Assembly (NCBI GenBank): GCA_026413225.1
Contig: CM048591.1
Coordinates: forward strand, 42,389,303 to 42,453,302
Length of the DNA: 64,000 nt
Direction of reading: 5' to 3'
Source: Otis tarda
Taxonomy: Eukaryota; Chordata; Aves; Otidiformes; Otididae
In this document: piece by piece, positions 38,052 through 49,876 of the stretch
Position numbering within the stretch: the stretch's first letter is position 1
Layout of the letters: each line of letters starts with the position of its first letter
Program-made: the position numbers and the translations under genes
The notes under the pieces: generated by a model
What the model was told of the DNA's origin: nothing
The model's database searches: none
The model's input: only the letters and a program-made list of their open reading frames with translations

Positions 38052-38713
38052 AATCATAGAATCATAGAATGGTTAGAGTTGGAAGGGACCTTCAAAGGTC
38101 ATCTAGTCCAACCCCCCTGCAAGAGCAGGGACATCCCTGACTAGATCAGGTTGCTCAGAGCCTCATCCAGCCTGGCCTTGAACACTTCCAGGGATGGGGC
38201 ATCCACCACCTCTCTGGGCAACCTGTTCCAGTGCTCTACAACTCTCATTGTAAAAAATTTTTTTCTAATATCTAATCTAAACCTACCTCCTTCTAATTTA
38301 AACCCATTACCCCTTGTCCTATCACAACAGGCCCTACTGAACAGCTTCTCCCCATCTTTCCTGTAGGCCCCCTTGAGGTATTGGAAGACCGCTATCAGGT
38401 CTCCCCGGAGCCTCCTCTTCTCCAGGCTGAACAGCCCCAACTCTCTCAGCCTGTCCTCATAGGAGAGGTGCTCCAGCCCTCTGATCATCTTGGTGGCCCT
38501 CCTCTGGACCCTTTCCAACTGGTCCATGTCCTTCTTGTGTTGGGGGCTCCAGAACTGGACACAGTACTCCAGGTGGGGTCTCACCAGGGCAGAGTAGAGG
38601 GGCAGAATCACCTCCCTCGACCTGCTGGCCACGCTCCTCTTGATGCAGCCCAGGATGCGGTTGGCCTTCTGGGCCGCAAGGGCGCATTGCCCGCTCATGT
38701 TGAGCCTCTCGTC
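38052..38713 (-). mobile_element. Young CR1 LINE, 5'-truncated
   Basis: 662 bp, minus strand, from tandem ATTCTATG octamers at the 3' end to a sharp 5' end within ORF2 (at the VDERLNMSG codons). By eye it differs from the copy at 58183-58844 by only two substitutions and no indel, so both inserted recently from the same source lineage. The remaining coding stretch is uninterrupted to its stop. No target duplication is obvious, which is usual for CR1. Confidence 0.96.
38141..38713 (-). pseudogene. CR1 ORF2, C-terminal part only
   Basis: An uninterrupted frame covering the last ~190 residues of the CR1 ORF2 protein, downstream of the reverse-transcriptase core: blocks [73 protein letters not shown] and [20 protein letters not shown]. 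This C-terminal region is conserved in CR1 and its role is poorly defined. No polymerase or endonuclease motif is left, so it cannot mobilise anything. The ATG at its upstream end (38731) lies in flanking DNA and is not the native start. Confidence 0.9.
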
Positions 38714-39355
38714 TACATCTCTTGCTTTCAAGGAAGATGCCTAACATTATTCTGTGGCCTACATCAATGGAAGCACCTTCCATCTCTCCTGCTGAAGTTA
38801 AAAAACGGTGTTTAGAAGGCAGTCCAGTTTTCAGGGAATCATAAAGGCTGAGAACACTGGGAGATCTATTCCCCAGTCCTGGCTTTAGGGACTGCTTATG
38901 CATCCTGCATTACAGAGTAAGCAAACAATGTTTGAAAAAGAGATAAAAGGCAACCAAACTCAAAGGAACCTATACCCTCTTAAGTACCTAAGTGCTTGGG
39001 TAAAGCTTTACAGGTAACTCGCGAGGACTTTGCACTTAAGCACTCACATCATTCAGTTCTGGATTGAGGCCCTAATGGACATGATTGAGCAATCTGTGAA
39101 GACACATACATAAATACTCTGTAGAACAGGGTTTATACAATAGAGATTAAATGCCAAATCCCAAATGCTTCTCCTATAAACAGAGGAAAAAAAGTTTATT
39201 TCAGAAGAAAAAAGAAGCAGAGTTTTCTGCAAGCTCCTACTACTAAACGTCAACTATTTTTAATGTAGTTGACAGCAAATTCCACTTAAAAAAAAGTGTC
39301 CTGGAGCTCAGCAAGGTGTTCAGAACTCCCATTGCATCGTAACTGAAGTAAGCGA
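38714..39355. other. Unique DNA, no gene seen
   Basis: AT-rich sequence between two CR1 insertions. Nothing recognised beyond short A runs. Confidence 0.55.
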
Positions 39356-40508
39356 GGTAGACCAGCTTGGCTGAACAGGGAATTCCTCTTAGAATTCAGA
39401 AGGAAAAAGAAAATGCATTATTTCTGGAAGCAAGGTCAGGCATTGCAGGAAGATTACAGAGCCGTGGTTCACATATGCAGGGAGAAGGCACAAAAGGCCA
39501 AACTGCACTTGAAACTGGACAGTGTTGTGTTAGGCAATAAGAAAGCCTTTTTTAGGCATGTTAATAGCAAAAGGAGGTCCAAGGAAACCATTAGACTGAT
39601 ATGTGTTGAAGCTGGTCAAGGATGAAGAAAAAACAAACACATTCAATGGGTTTTTTTTTTTCCTCAGTCTTTGATAACACTGATAGATCTTGGGTTGCCC
39701 AGTCCTCTGAGTTGGAGGACCATGACTGTAGGAGCAGTGACTTTCTATATGTGGACACTGAAATTGTAAGGGATGAGCTATGTCTGTTGAATGTTCACAA
39801 GTGCATAAGCCCTGATGGGATTCATCCCAAATTACTGAAGGAGCTAGTGGATGTTACAGCAGGACTCCCCTCAATCATCTACCAAATGTCTTCGGAGTCT
39901 GAGGAGGTCCCTGCTGCCTGGAAGCTAGCCAATGTTATTCCAATTTACAAGAAGGGCATGAGGGAAGACCCAGGAAAGGCCTGTCAGGAGCTGTGCAGCC
40001 TCACCTTGAGTATTGTCTGCTGTTCTGGGCCCCACAATTTAAAAAGGACATTAAGGTCCTTGAATGCATCCAGAGAAGGGCAACAAAGCTGGTGAAAGGG
40101 CTGGAACGCATGTCCTGTGAGGAGCAGCTGAGGATTATGGATTTGTCTAGCATGAGGAAAATGAGGCTGAGGGGTGACCTCAATGCTGTGTACAGCTTCC
40201 TGAGGAGGGAATGTGGAGAGGGAGGTGCTGATCTCTTCTCCCTGGTACTCAGTGACAGGACACATGGGAATGATTCAAAGCTGCATCAGTCAGAGGAGGG
40301 TCATAGTTAGCATTAGGAAACATTTCTTTACTGAGAGGATGGTAAAACACTGGAACAGGCTTCCTAGGGAGGTGGTCAATGACCAGTTTAAGAGATACTT
40401 GGACAATACCTTTAATAATGTGCTTTAAGTTTTGGTCAGCCCTGAATTGGTCAGGCAGTTGGACTGGATGTTATAGATCCCTTCCAAATGGACTATTCTA
40501 TTCCATTC
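39356..40508 (+). mobile_element. Older CR1 LINE lacking the polymerase core
   Basis: Starts in the ORF2 linker after the endonuclease (codons for WLNRE-like, then FWKQGQALQEDYRAVVHICR and NKKAFFRHVNSKRRSKETI), passes KCISPDGIHPKLLKEL and WKLANVIPIYKKG, then jumps near 39976-40000 to the C-terminal block LEYCLLFWAPQFKKDIKVLE, and ends in a diverged tail (TTGGACTGGATG, CCCTTCCAAATGGA). The RT core with the catalytic aspartates, several hundred bp, is absent. The sequence differs strongly from the young copies, so this is another, older subfamily. Confidence 0.9.
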
Positions 40509-41558
40509 AAAGAACATCTCTCTTTTAGTATGTGATAGTTATAAAACATGAACATCATTAGAAGTAACCTGACTAGTGTTTTTAAAATATTTACAGCACG
40601 AAAGGACCAATATTCTCATAGCTCACTGGATTATGGATGCAGATGCAATAAAGTGAAAAGGAATGGGTGAGCACCAGCCCTCCTGAGTGTGCCTTCCATT
40701 CCCTCTGTCTATCAATCATTTCATAATTCCTGCATCCTGTCTTTGGCTCTGCATTGGGAAGTTATAGCATCCCAGGGCCAGTGCAGCATCAGAGTAGCTC
40801 CAAAATAGAAGAAAAACCTTCATAAAACTGCCTCTAGATGCAAATATTTAAAGACTTGAAGGGACAATTACAATAGTCTGATCCTCTAGCAAAATTTTCT
40901 GTTTAGTAAGTTGTTCAACATCCCTGTAACTTGTGCTTAAAATATTTCAGAAAGATGATAATTTAAAGAATTTCAAGTGATAAAAAAATTACTACACCTC
41001 TGAACAATTTGTTCAAATGGTAAATTACTAATGAAATAAGCCACATTTTAAAAATCATAATAGAATTTAAAGATTTGCCCATTACAAATTTTCCTAGCTT
41101 TGTTATTCAATACTTAGGATTTTATGGCTTGTCCTGGTAAATTGAATGGTCATTCACTGAAAGAAAACTCTTTTGCATATGGACACTTCTTGATGATAAT
41201 GAAGACTCTTCTCAACCTTTTTTTAGGTAAATATAGCACACTGAGTGTCTTAGCTGTCTTTCAACAGACAAGTTTTCTAGTCTGAAAACTTTTTTTTTTT
41301 TCTAAAAATCCTGTCCAATGTTTTAACATTCCCTTTCGCAGCAGAGTTGCCCGTATTGTTCTTAATGCACAGTGGAGACTTCGTATCATGGCCATATTCT
41401 CTGTGGGAATTGTCTATATATCAAAGAAAACTCTTTCCTCAGTATAAAAAAAAAAATCTCATGTTTAGTTGATTATTTATGGTAAGCCATTCAAATATTA
41501 ATGCACTACATGATTCTGTCTCTCATCTAGCAATCACAGTCTACATTTTTTTTTTTTG
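40509..41558. other. AT-rich unique DNA, no gene seen
   Basis: No coding or repeat signal recognised. Contains T runs near 41290-41300 and an A run near 41445-41456. Confidence 0.55.
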
Positions 41559-41880
41559 TCCATGTGTGACCTTGTGTTTGGCAATGTTCAACCTTATGTT
41601 GATCAAATGAGCCAGCCTCACTATATGATTCAGATCAGCCTCTTATAACTGACCTATGACCATTGTTACTTCTCTCTCTACCAGTTTTTGTATCATCTGC
41701 ACATTTTACAAGCAATGCTTCCATATTTTATTCCAGTTCATTTACAAAGGTATTGAAGATCAATGGGGCGAGGACAGATTCCTGCATGTCTGAACTAGAA
41801 GCAACCCCAACAGGAAGATGAGTCTTCATTTACGGGTTACATTTTGTGGTCTATTGCTTAGCCAAATTTTAATTCCTTTA
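41559..41880 (-). mobile_element. Ancient CR1/L3-like LINE fragment
   Basis: On the minus strand the order of words fits the old amniote CR1/L3 reverse transcriptase: plus-strand GTATCATCTGCACATTTTAC (the FADDT-proximal block), TTTACAAAGGTATTGAAGATCAATGGGGC and ACAGATTCCTGCATG (the [16 protein letters not shown] block), then a block resembling the C-terminal side of motif A. It is heavily diverged with no open frame. Boundaries are approximate. Confidence 0.65.
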
Positions 41881-44287
41881 ATATAGGTTGCATTGATCAT
41901 GACTGCCTCCCCCCGCCTTCCCCCATCCCTGGCATTGGGTTGTGGAGCCAATTCAAACATCACATAGAAGTCTATTCCTCAGCATACTACCAGTATTGAC
42001 CTAATGCTAGGTTTTTAACATGACAATAATTCAAAAGTATCATATTGGATTATTGGAATAGTAGTAGTGGAAAGTATGTGTTTCTCATTCTTACCTAGGT
42101 GTCAGTTTGTGGCTTTTTCTGATTACTTTGCTATCAGCTTTTTGCTGGTTGCTCTTTTTGATTTTGACCAGAAATGAAACTTCAAATTTATATTAGTAAG
42201 TACACTTTAATCAGTTTAGGTGTATAAACTCACCATCAATGAGTCAATGGATGCAGCTGGTTTATTACAGATTAAAATAATAACTATTCTCCATGTAGAG
42301 AGTTCCTAGTTGGAGCCCGATCACAATTGTTTTAATTCCTGAATTCTAGATACGATTTTCATAAACAAACACAAATACCAAACTAGGCCCCTATCTTACT
42401 ATTAGCCTTAAAAACATACTAAAGAAAGGAAAGGCGGAAGCAAACAGAAATACTCCATCTTTGAACTAAAATAACTGGAGCTTTTGCAGTGTGATGTATA
42501 CTGGAAGTGGTGGCTGCCCAGAGTTTTGCAAAGTATTCTGAAAGAAAGTCACCTATTATTCTGTATTTTAATTACAGACTGAGAACAAATAAAGTTGTTC
42601 AGTGTCTGCTCTAATGAGTAATTCACTTGCCACTTTGCCTGCTAATTATTTTAATAATAATCCAATGTTTTAAATATTTTAGGTTGTTTCTAATTTAGAG
42701 AGTGAATACAATTTAATAATTAATGGAGTATTATAGATTATAAAAGCAGGAGATATTGAAACAATAATCTACTGCCTGTACAATACATTTTCTTACTGGA
42801 GATGATATTTTCAGGTTTGAGTAATAACACCATCTCATCACTTTTGTATTTCTTTCAAATATTTTAATATTTTTTTTTCAAATTAACAGGAAGAAAATAA
42901 TTGAAGAAATTGTAAAGGATTACATTGGAAGAGCCTATAAGATACATTGGAAATTTCCAAGAATTCAGATTGTATGACTTTGAAATTACACTAATTATAC
43001 TACGATAGTGAATTCAGAATAAAAATTCATACTTGGAGAGTGAATAAGAAACAACATGTTATCATTTGAAATATCTATTCACACCTTCTTTGGGGTTTGA
43101 GTCTTAGAGTGTGTCTAGGAGTACTGCTGTCAGAAACGGCAGAATTAGCCCTTGGAAGTCAAAACTGCCATGCGCATATATATGACGTTACAGTAGAGAA
43201 ACTCTTTATTTCTGAAGGATTAACAGTATGCCAATGACACAATATTCATAAACAATTTCAAATTATTTCATGATTGAGATGCTGGTTCTAGATGCAACAT
43301 TATATCAGTTTAAAATTAAAATACATTTTTCACCGGAATCAAAGCTAGACGAGGCTATTGTATATTGGCAAGCTTCCAGAAAAACTTCCCATTTCCTTGC
43401 ATTAGCCTACTGTAGATAATATTATTAAATGGTAAGTCAGATGATCTCTTTTATCTTAAGTTCCCATTGATTAAAGTGAGCACTATTGTGTATCCTCCAG
43501 AAGCCTTAGTTATGAAGATTTAAGTATGAAAATTATAGAAGTTCTACTTTTAGTTAGATAATGCTGATGACAAAGATGAATGTCTGACTATATGACTGTT
43601 AAAATATATATTAATAATACAGCATTGTAGGTACCTTATTGAAAAGGATTAGCCTTTGGAAGTAAAGAGGATTCTGGTCCCTTACTCCTGCTACCTCAGA
43701 ATGCAATAATAAGGAAGTCTTGTTAAAGCGATGTGCAAAACTGTAACCTTCCTACTTCTTCTACTTGCGAAATCAGTGTGGAAAGGAAATCTCATTTTTA
43801 TTTTGCAAATCTTATATCATGGGTACACTTGTGCAAAAAAAATACTTTTAAGGAAGTCTGAAGTCTTCACTATATTTGTGTGGTTGTACGTGAGAATATA
43901 ATTATGTCTATGACAGCACAAAATGCTTCAGTGATTATCTAAATCTTTTTAACTACAGATGAGTTGAAACATCGAAGCAAAAAGTGTAGATTACTGCCTA
44001 GGAAACATTCTACATATACAGAACATCAAAAACTGTCTGACACAGATTTTGATGGAACCTATTATAGTCTCAAAGTTCAGTATCTGCTGATATGCCAAAC
44101 TACATTTTGGCTTCATCACTTCAAGAGGAAATTCTTAATCTCATGTAAATTGTCTTAGTCATTTAGAAATCAATGGAGCAGTGACAGTTTAAAATGACCA
44201 GGAATTTGTCCTGAACTTCCAAACTACAAGCCAGCATTCCAGAAACTAGCAACAACATGTAGAAAAGTCATCCACGCAACCCAGATA
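41881..44287. other. AT-rich unique DNA, no gene seen
   Basis: No gene or repeat recognised. Very AT-rich between 42580 and 42760. The 64-codon frame at 43964-44158 has no domain. Confidence 0.55.
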
Positions 44288-44821
44288 TGAGAGGGAAGTG
44301 ATTATTCTCTTCTGTTCAGCTCCTGTTGGACTACATCAAGATTATTGTATCCAATTATAAGAAAAATGTTGAAAAATTGGAGAGAGTCCCAGGGACAGCA
44401 ACCAAGATGGTTAGGAAGCTGAAGGACAAGAAGAGACTAAGGGAGCTGTAAACATGTAGATCCAAGAAGAGAAAACTAAGAGAATCAAGTTACTGTCATC
44501 AACTAAAATAAGAGGTTATGATGAAGATGGAGTCATTTTTCTAAGAGGACTCCAGCAGAAGGACTAAAAGCAATGGTCACAACACACAGCAAGAGAAATT
44601 CCAGCCAAACATACGGAAAAGATCTTCACAATGAGGGTGGTAAAACACTAGGGCAGGCTGCCAAGAGAACCTGTGAAGTCTCCGTCTTTGTACATATTCA
44701 AAAACTCTCCTGGATAAGGTCTTGAGTAAATTCATCTAATTTTAAGGTAATCCTACTTTGAGAAAGTGACAGGACTAGATGATTACTAGAAGTTCCTTCC
44801 AATCTAAATTATTCTATGATG
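44288..44821 (+). mobile_element. Old CR1 LINE, 5'-truncated
   Basis: Diverged C-terminal ORF2 and tail: GAGGGAAGTGATTATTCTCT, TGTATCCAATTATAAG, GGAGAGAGTCCCAGGGACAG, then AGATCTTCACAATGAGGGTG and AAACACTAGGGCAGGCTGCC, and the end CCTTCCAATCTAAATTATTC. The order and spacing match CR1, while frames are broken throughout. Its age is similar to or greater than the copy at 39.4 kb. Confidence 0.85.
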
Positions 44822-46159
44822 CTACAACTCTGTTCATCTTGACATTCACTTAGAACTTATGAAATATTTTTGCTGTATCAATGGTACCACATGGGTCATA
44901 GATGCTGAATTCTGCAAGCTTAGTTTTACATTTTGAAAAGGTTGACAGTATATTCAAAGATGACAACCTTAAAAACAAGTCTGCAATTTTCTTCTTTTCT
45001 TGCAGCAGAATGTTTTTAATAGTAGATAAAATGGAAATTTACCAGAAGAAGTAAAAAAAAAAAAAAAAAAGAAAGAAAAACAATGCTGGTGGTGGGGTTT
45101 TTTTCTTTCTAAATTTTGGTTGAGTAACACTGTGGGAGGTATTGGATTAATGTCAAGAGTTAGCAGAAGAAGATGGAACAGAATGAGGGAAGGGAGAATA
45201 TACTTCAGTCTTCTGGCAAAAGTCTCTCTCTTGGTCTCTCTGGTAAACTGCAATGTTGGAAAAGTATTCTTTAAAAACAAAGTGGGAACTGACTTACACT
45301 AGGAACACAAAAACCAGAAAGACTGTTGATTTTTATGTGCTCATCCAAACATATCTAAGTGTTTCTTCTATCATGTTGGGCGCCTGTTAAGGCAGAAGAA
45401 TTTCTAAAGAATGTAATGAGGACTGGGTTCATTCTTACATTTGGGAGAAATCCAAATTAACTGAACTAGCTTAAGTAAATGTATTCTGGATTTGTAATGG
45501 TATAATTAAGAACAGAGTATGATCCTTTGTGTTTCTTATTAGTCAATGAAACTACATTTCTACTTTTTGTTTAGGAGTGAGAAAACTATTCTGAGTGATG
45601 TCAAAAAAAGTACATAAAAGCTAGCATCAAACCACCTGAACAAACAATTGGAGATGTGGCTTAGCCTCAGAGATCCTTCCCAGGTTTCACAGGAGAAATA
45701 TTACTTCTCCTTTACAGTTCATCTGTAAGCTATACGGCACTGCAAAACTGGAGCATCAGAGATCAAATCAGGCTTAGTCAGCAGTCAGGTAAGTTTTTAA
45801 AGGGAAAAGTATACATATGTAGACATGTATGAAATAATCACAAGGCAATTCTTTTGAGAATATAGTATAATTTTAGTGAGAGTATAACATCAGAAGCTTG
45901 GGATTCAGTTTTCATTGCAACCTTGTGACACTATTAAAGGTCCAGAGATGTAGGTCATCACTAAATTAAACAACATTGTCAATGTTCGATGTGTACCTCA
46001 AGGAGATCTGATTTTAGGTGAAAATAACCAATAATTTGAACTGCTTAATGTTGATTACTATGTAGTACTGTATGTTATTATCTAGCTGTTATATGTCCCT
46101 CTGCTTCCTCCTGCTCCCTGCCCTGAGAGACTTATGTTGTGTCAAAAGTATTACAGTAA
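44822..46159. other. AT-rich unique DNA, no gene seen
   Basis: Holds an 18-A run at 45053-45070 followed by GAAAGAAAAAC. The 103-codon minus frame (44969-45280) reads through this run as poly-phenylalanine and is spurious. Nothing else recognised. Confidence 0.55.
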
Positions 46160-46280
46160 GGGGGACAACCTGCTCCACCATGGTCATCACCACAGGCTGC
46201 AGGGGAATCTTGGCCAGGAGCTGCATTACTCCTCCCCCTCCTTCTGAACTGACCTTGGCATCTGCAACCATTCCTCTCAC
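46089..46280 (-). other. Open reading frame start inside LTR copy 4
   Basis: Carries the same N-terminal residues as copies 1 and 3 (MRG..ADAKVS.EGGGGVM, IPLQPVV, MVEQVVPL), then runs across the truncation point at 46160 into unrelated flanking DNA and stops. About 40 codons are LTR-derived. It is listed because it shows the frame is open in a third copy. Confidence 0.3.
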
Positions 46281-46699
46281 AAGAAAACTTCTTCACAACA
46301 GGCAGGCGGACACCTCTCAGGATCTCTTACATCTTATTCACATCTCATCTCTCCACTTCTTGCAGCCAGGCCGGGCCGAGTCGGGCCCAGTCGGCTGCCC
46401 AGCAAGAGGCCAGAGGGTGAGGCCTGAAAGGCCCACAAGGCTCGCACCTCCCCCTCTCTGCCCCCACCTAGCTCCTTCACATCTTCTCTCCTTTTTTTTT
46501 TTTCTGTTTTCCCCTTCTTAAATACGTTATCGCAGAGGTGTCATCAGGGAACATTCTGCTACCAATTGGCTTGGCCTTGGCCAGCAGCGGGTCCGCCCTA
46601 GGCTCGGCCAAGTCCACTGAACAAATGGGAGACAACTTGTAGCAGTTTCCTATAGAAGCTGCCACCTTAGGCCCCCCCTCACTAAACAAAACCAGAACA
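46160..46699 (-). mobile_element. LTR, long-LTR family, copy 4, truncated
   Basis: Homology with copies 1-3 starts abruptly at GGGGGACAACCTGCTCC (46160) and runs to the family end AAACCAGAACA (46699). In the sense direction (minus) the 5' end and the TATA-like box (46517-46524) are kept, while the 3' half with the AATAAA is gone. The four bases on either side show no duplication, as expected after a deletion. Plus-strand frame 46072-46521 is an antisense shadow. Confidence 0.9.
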
Positions 46700-48295
46700 A
46701 ACATACTCCTATGTTTTCTGAAAACATAATTCAGAAATGGCTAATAATTCATAACAGAAAGTCAATATCTAGAGTGAACATCTTGTCCATGCTTCATCCC
46801 ATTCCTTGAAGAATGAAGAATCTTTCTTCTATTAAGCCTCTCTCCATCTTCTTCAGGGTTGTTCCTCAGATATTTTATGGAGAAAACTCAAAAAGAGCAT
46901 GGAGTTTTCTCCCCGCTTGAGAATAAGAATGTGTTATTTGAGAATCAAATTCTTGGGCTGGTGCTGCATGCTTTCTGTTACAGAAAGGAACAGCTTTAAC
47001 AGTTCTCCAGATAGAAGTCCTAGAAGATATGGTCTCTTTGAATATTTCCTAACCTTTCTAATCTGCCTATCTTTTCCCTGTAGAAATACCAGAGAAACTT
47101 GTCACCTCCACAGAATAACAGGATAGCTCACACAGAATCCTCAAAGAGAAAGAACTGTAAAAGACGAAAGACAAGATCTCAAAGTTGAAAAGCCTTATCC
47201 CTGCTTTACAACTCATTTTCTGAAGTTCTTAAGCAGCATTGATGCCAGGCATGAGGAGAAAAAGGAAGGATGTTTTATCCCTTTCTAGCTCAGCTTTTTT
47301 GAGTGGAAGGCAGCCACGGAGACCACCAAGTGATAAAACTATTACTGTTAATTCTGATACAGCCACCATTTTACTGTTATCTCACCTTAGGGAAGAACAG
47401 ATCTCTGGCTTCATTCCAGGAAGACCTCCACTCTTGAGATATGAAAAAATTTGAACTGGGAAGGAGTCTGGTCCAGACCATAGATTTGCAGCCAAGCTCC
47501 TTTTTCACTGAGTGCCAAAGTCAGGACTTGGCCAAGGTATTTAACACTGGAATGAAAACCTGCAGAGCAAAGTGTTTTAGAAAGTTAAACAGATCCACAC
47601 TACTGAAGTCCAGCCACTGCTGTATGGTCCAGTGTTCGCGACAGGAAGCGGGACTGCAGGCTGAAGCCAAACTGGAAAAGGCAGCCAGAAGGTAATGGAG
47701 CTGGGAAAATAATGTCTTTTTCAAGACTAAGAGAAAAAAATATTGAACCTTTAAAACCATTTCTTTAAGTTTAAAGTGCTAAATACTGTGAAGAAGGAAA
47801 GAAAAAAAAACTTGTAGGAAGTGTTTCAGATTAATTTCCCTGAAGAAGCATATCAGGAAAAAGTATAGATCTTTTAGGGAACAGAAAAAGGAATTAATTA
47901 ACAAAGGAACCTGTTTTTAAGAGGCTGTGGAGCATAGAGATGAAACAAGAAATTTGTAAAAGTCTAGTGAAATTAATCTGAAAAGTATATCAAATTGGAT
48001 ATACAAAAATATCTCCCTTTATTTTGGTTTCCTTGACTCTTTATACAGCCCAAAGTAAAATTAATATTTCCATTCAGTTTTCTATAAAAATGCAACATTG
48101 AAGAAAACAAAAGTTAGGAAAGAGTATGAAAAGAGAAGTTGCTCAAATGGAGCTGGAAGAAAAAACTGTAAAACTACAACAGATTCAAGCTAGATGAGTT
48201 GCTTTTATCCATGACAAAACAATGAAAGAACAGGCAGATAAAGCTGTAGTAACCAGTATTGCATGTTTAATACAAGTCTACTGAGTCCAGGGAAT
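46700..48295. other. Unique DNA, no gene seen
   Basis: Less AT-biased between 46,890 and 47,700, with several 70-85 codon frames (46899-47126, 47239-47454, 47441-47695), none with a recognised domain or convincing splice context. I do not call an exon here. Confidence 0.5.
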
Positions 48296-48500
48296 ATTCT
48301 GTCATGGGAAAACAGCAAATATGCCCATACTTTCACAAGGGAGAAATGGTGATCTAGGCAAGTATAGTCCCATTAGCCTGATTTGAATGGACCTAAGAAC
48401 AAATTTTGAAGGAAAAAGTAAAAGGAGAAGTAAAGCACCAACTGTTATTTATTAAGACTATAGTGGAGTATATGACAGACATAAAATTATTGATTTCACA
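48296..48500 (+). mobile_element. Possible ancient CR1 LINE remnant
   Basis: The series 'AATATGCCCATACTTTCACA', 'GGTGATCTAGGCAAGTATAG', CCCATTAGCCTGATTTGAA and ACAAATTTTGAAGGAAAAAG resembles the CR1/L3 ORF2 block encoding PIFKKG...[21 protein letters not shown]. No open frame remains. The match is by eye, weak, and boundaries are arbitrary. Confidence 0.35.
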
Positions 48501-49876
48501 TATAAATAAGTTGAGGAATATGTATTTTACAGAATGGTTAAGCAGATGAGAATAGTTATTAGTGGACAGGTTTTATATATGAAACATAAAAAGTGGGGGA
48601 AGTTATCTGAAGATTTAATTGAGTTCCTGATCCTACAGAGCAGGATCAATGCACAAATTGTGAAAATCTCATTATTGTAATCACTAACTGGAAAATTCTA
48701 GGAAATTTCCAAGAGTGAGTTTTGCTAACAAACTAAAATTAAAAATTAAACATTAATAAAAAGAAAAGATATAGACAGACTACTTGAGCGAGACTTATGA
48801 CTCCCTTGGGACTACCAGAGTTTGAGCATTTGCTACATAGCAAACAGCTTGGCCATTTAGTGCTGGTCACCTAAAGATACCTATTCCACAGAGAGCCCTA
48901 CATTACCAGTAGGGTAATGAACCCTGGAGCTAAATGGTCTTCCCTGTGAGCCTTTGAATAATCTGGATTGGGATGCTGGTCAGTGGGAATGGTCTTTTTT
49001 CTTCAGGAATTTTTATGAAACACGACAAACTCAGCAACGTTAATAAACAAACAAACAATTAAATAAATAGCTCCAAACACCAACCACAAAGCCTAAGAAA
49101 TAGGTGGTCAGGAAAAAAAGGAAAACATGCATATGTCTGTTACTTGAAATAAAGCCAACAGTTTTGTTTGTTCTAAAATAACTAGCTGCCACCTCACAGG
49201 TATAAAGCTGATGATCCAGCTCTCAAGCACATACTATTATCTTTGGTGTTTGTTCATGGAGGAGCATCTAGGTTTAGGAACTCGTTTTCTTTTATACTCT
49301 AGATGCTTTGTGGATTATTCAGACTCAAATCTGGCAGTCCTCTCAGGCTTTCTTAATCATATCCTATCAAAAGGCAATTTGGATGCTTTTTTCATTCCTA
49401 ATGGTTGACTCTTCCTACCTTCTCTGGAAATGCTAACAGCAGGTAGCTGACACCACTTGTGTACATGGTAATAAATGTCTGCTGGCAGCTATTTTTGAGC
49501 TGAGCTAAATTATGGCCAACTCATTGACTGAACCTGAGAAATAATTTCCTGATCAATATGGCAGCAGGTTCAAATTCCTAAAAATTTCCTACTGCTTTTT
49601 CTGCACAGCGAACCTTCTACTTTATACAGATATCCTCTGTATAAAGGATATATGAACTGCTCTGGCAAGCAGTTCATTATTAACCAGACCCAACCAAGGG
49701 AATGAACCATTTGGTAATAACAGTAAGAATGGGGCAAAGATGCTTAGGTCAACAGCACTTTAATCCTGTCTTTTGAGGGACAGTATGTAGAAAAAAAAAA
49801 AAAGTCTAGGATACTACATAGAAAAAAAAAAAGTCTTTTGAGCTTGTTGAAAGACAAGTCACCAAAGAGCAGACTT
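48501..49876. other. AT-rich unique DNA, no gene seen
   Basis: No gene recognised. 49769-49842 holds a small repeat-like structure: GTCTTTTGAG, a 13-A run, GTCT...CATAG, an 11-A run, and GTCTTTTGAG again. Confidence 0.55.
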
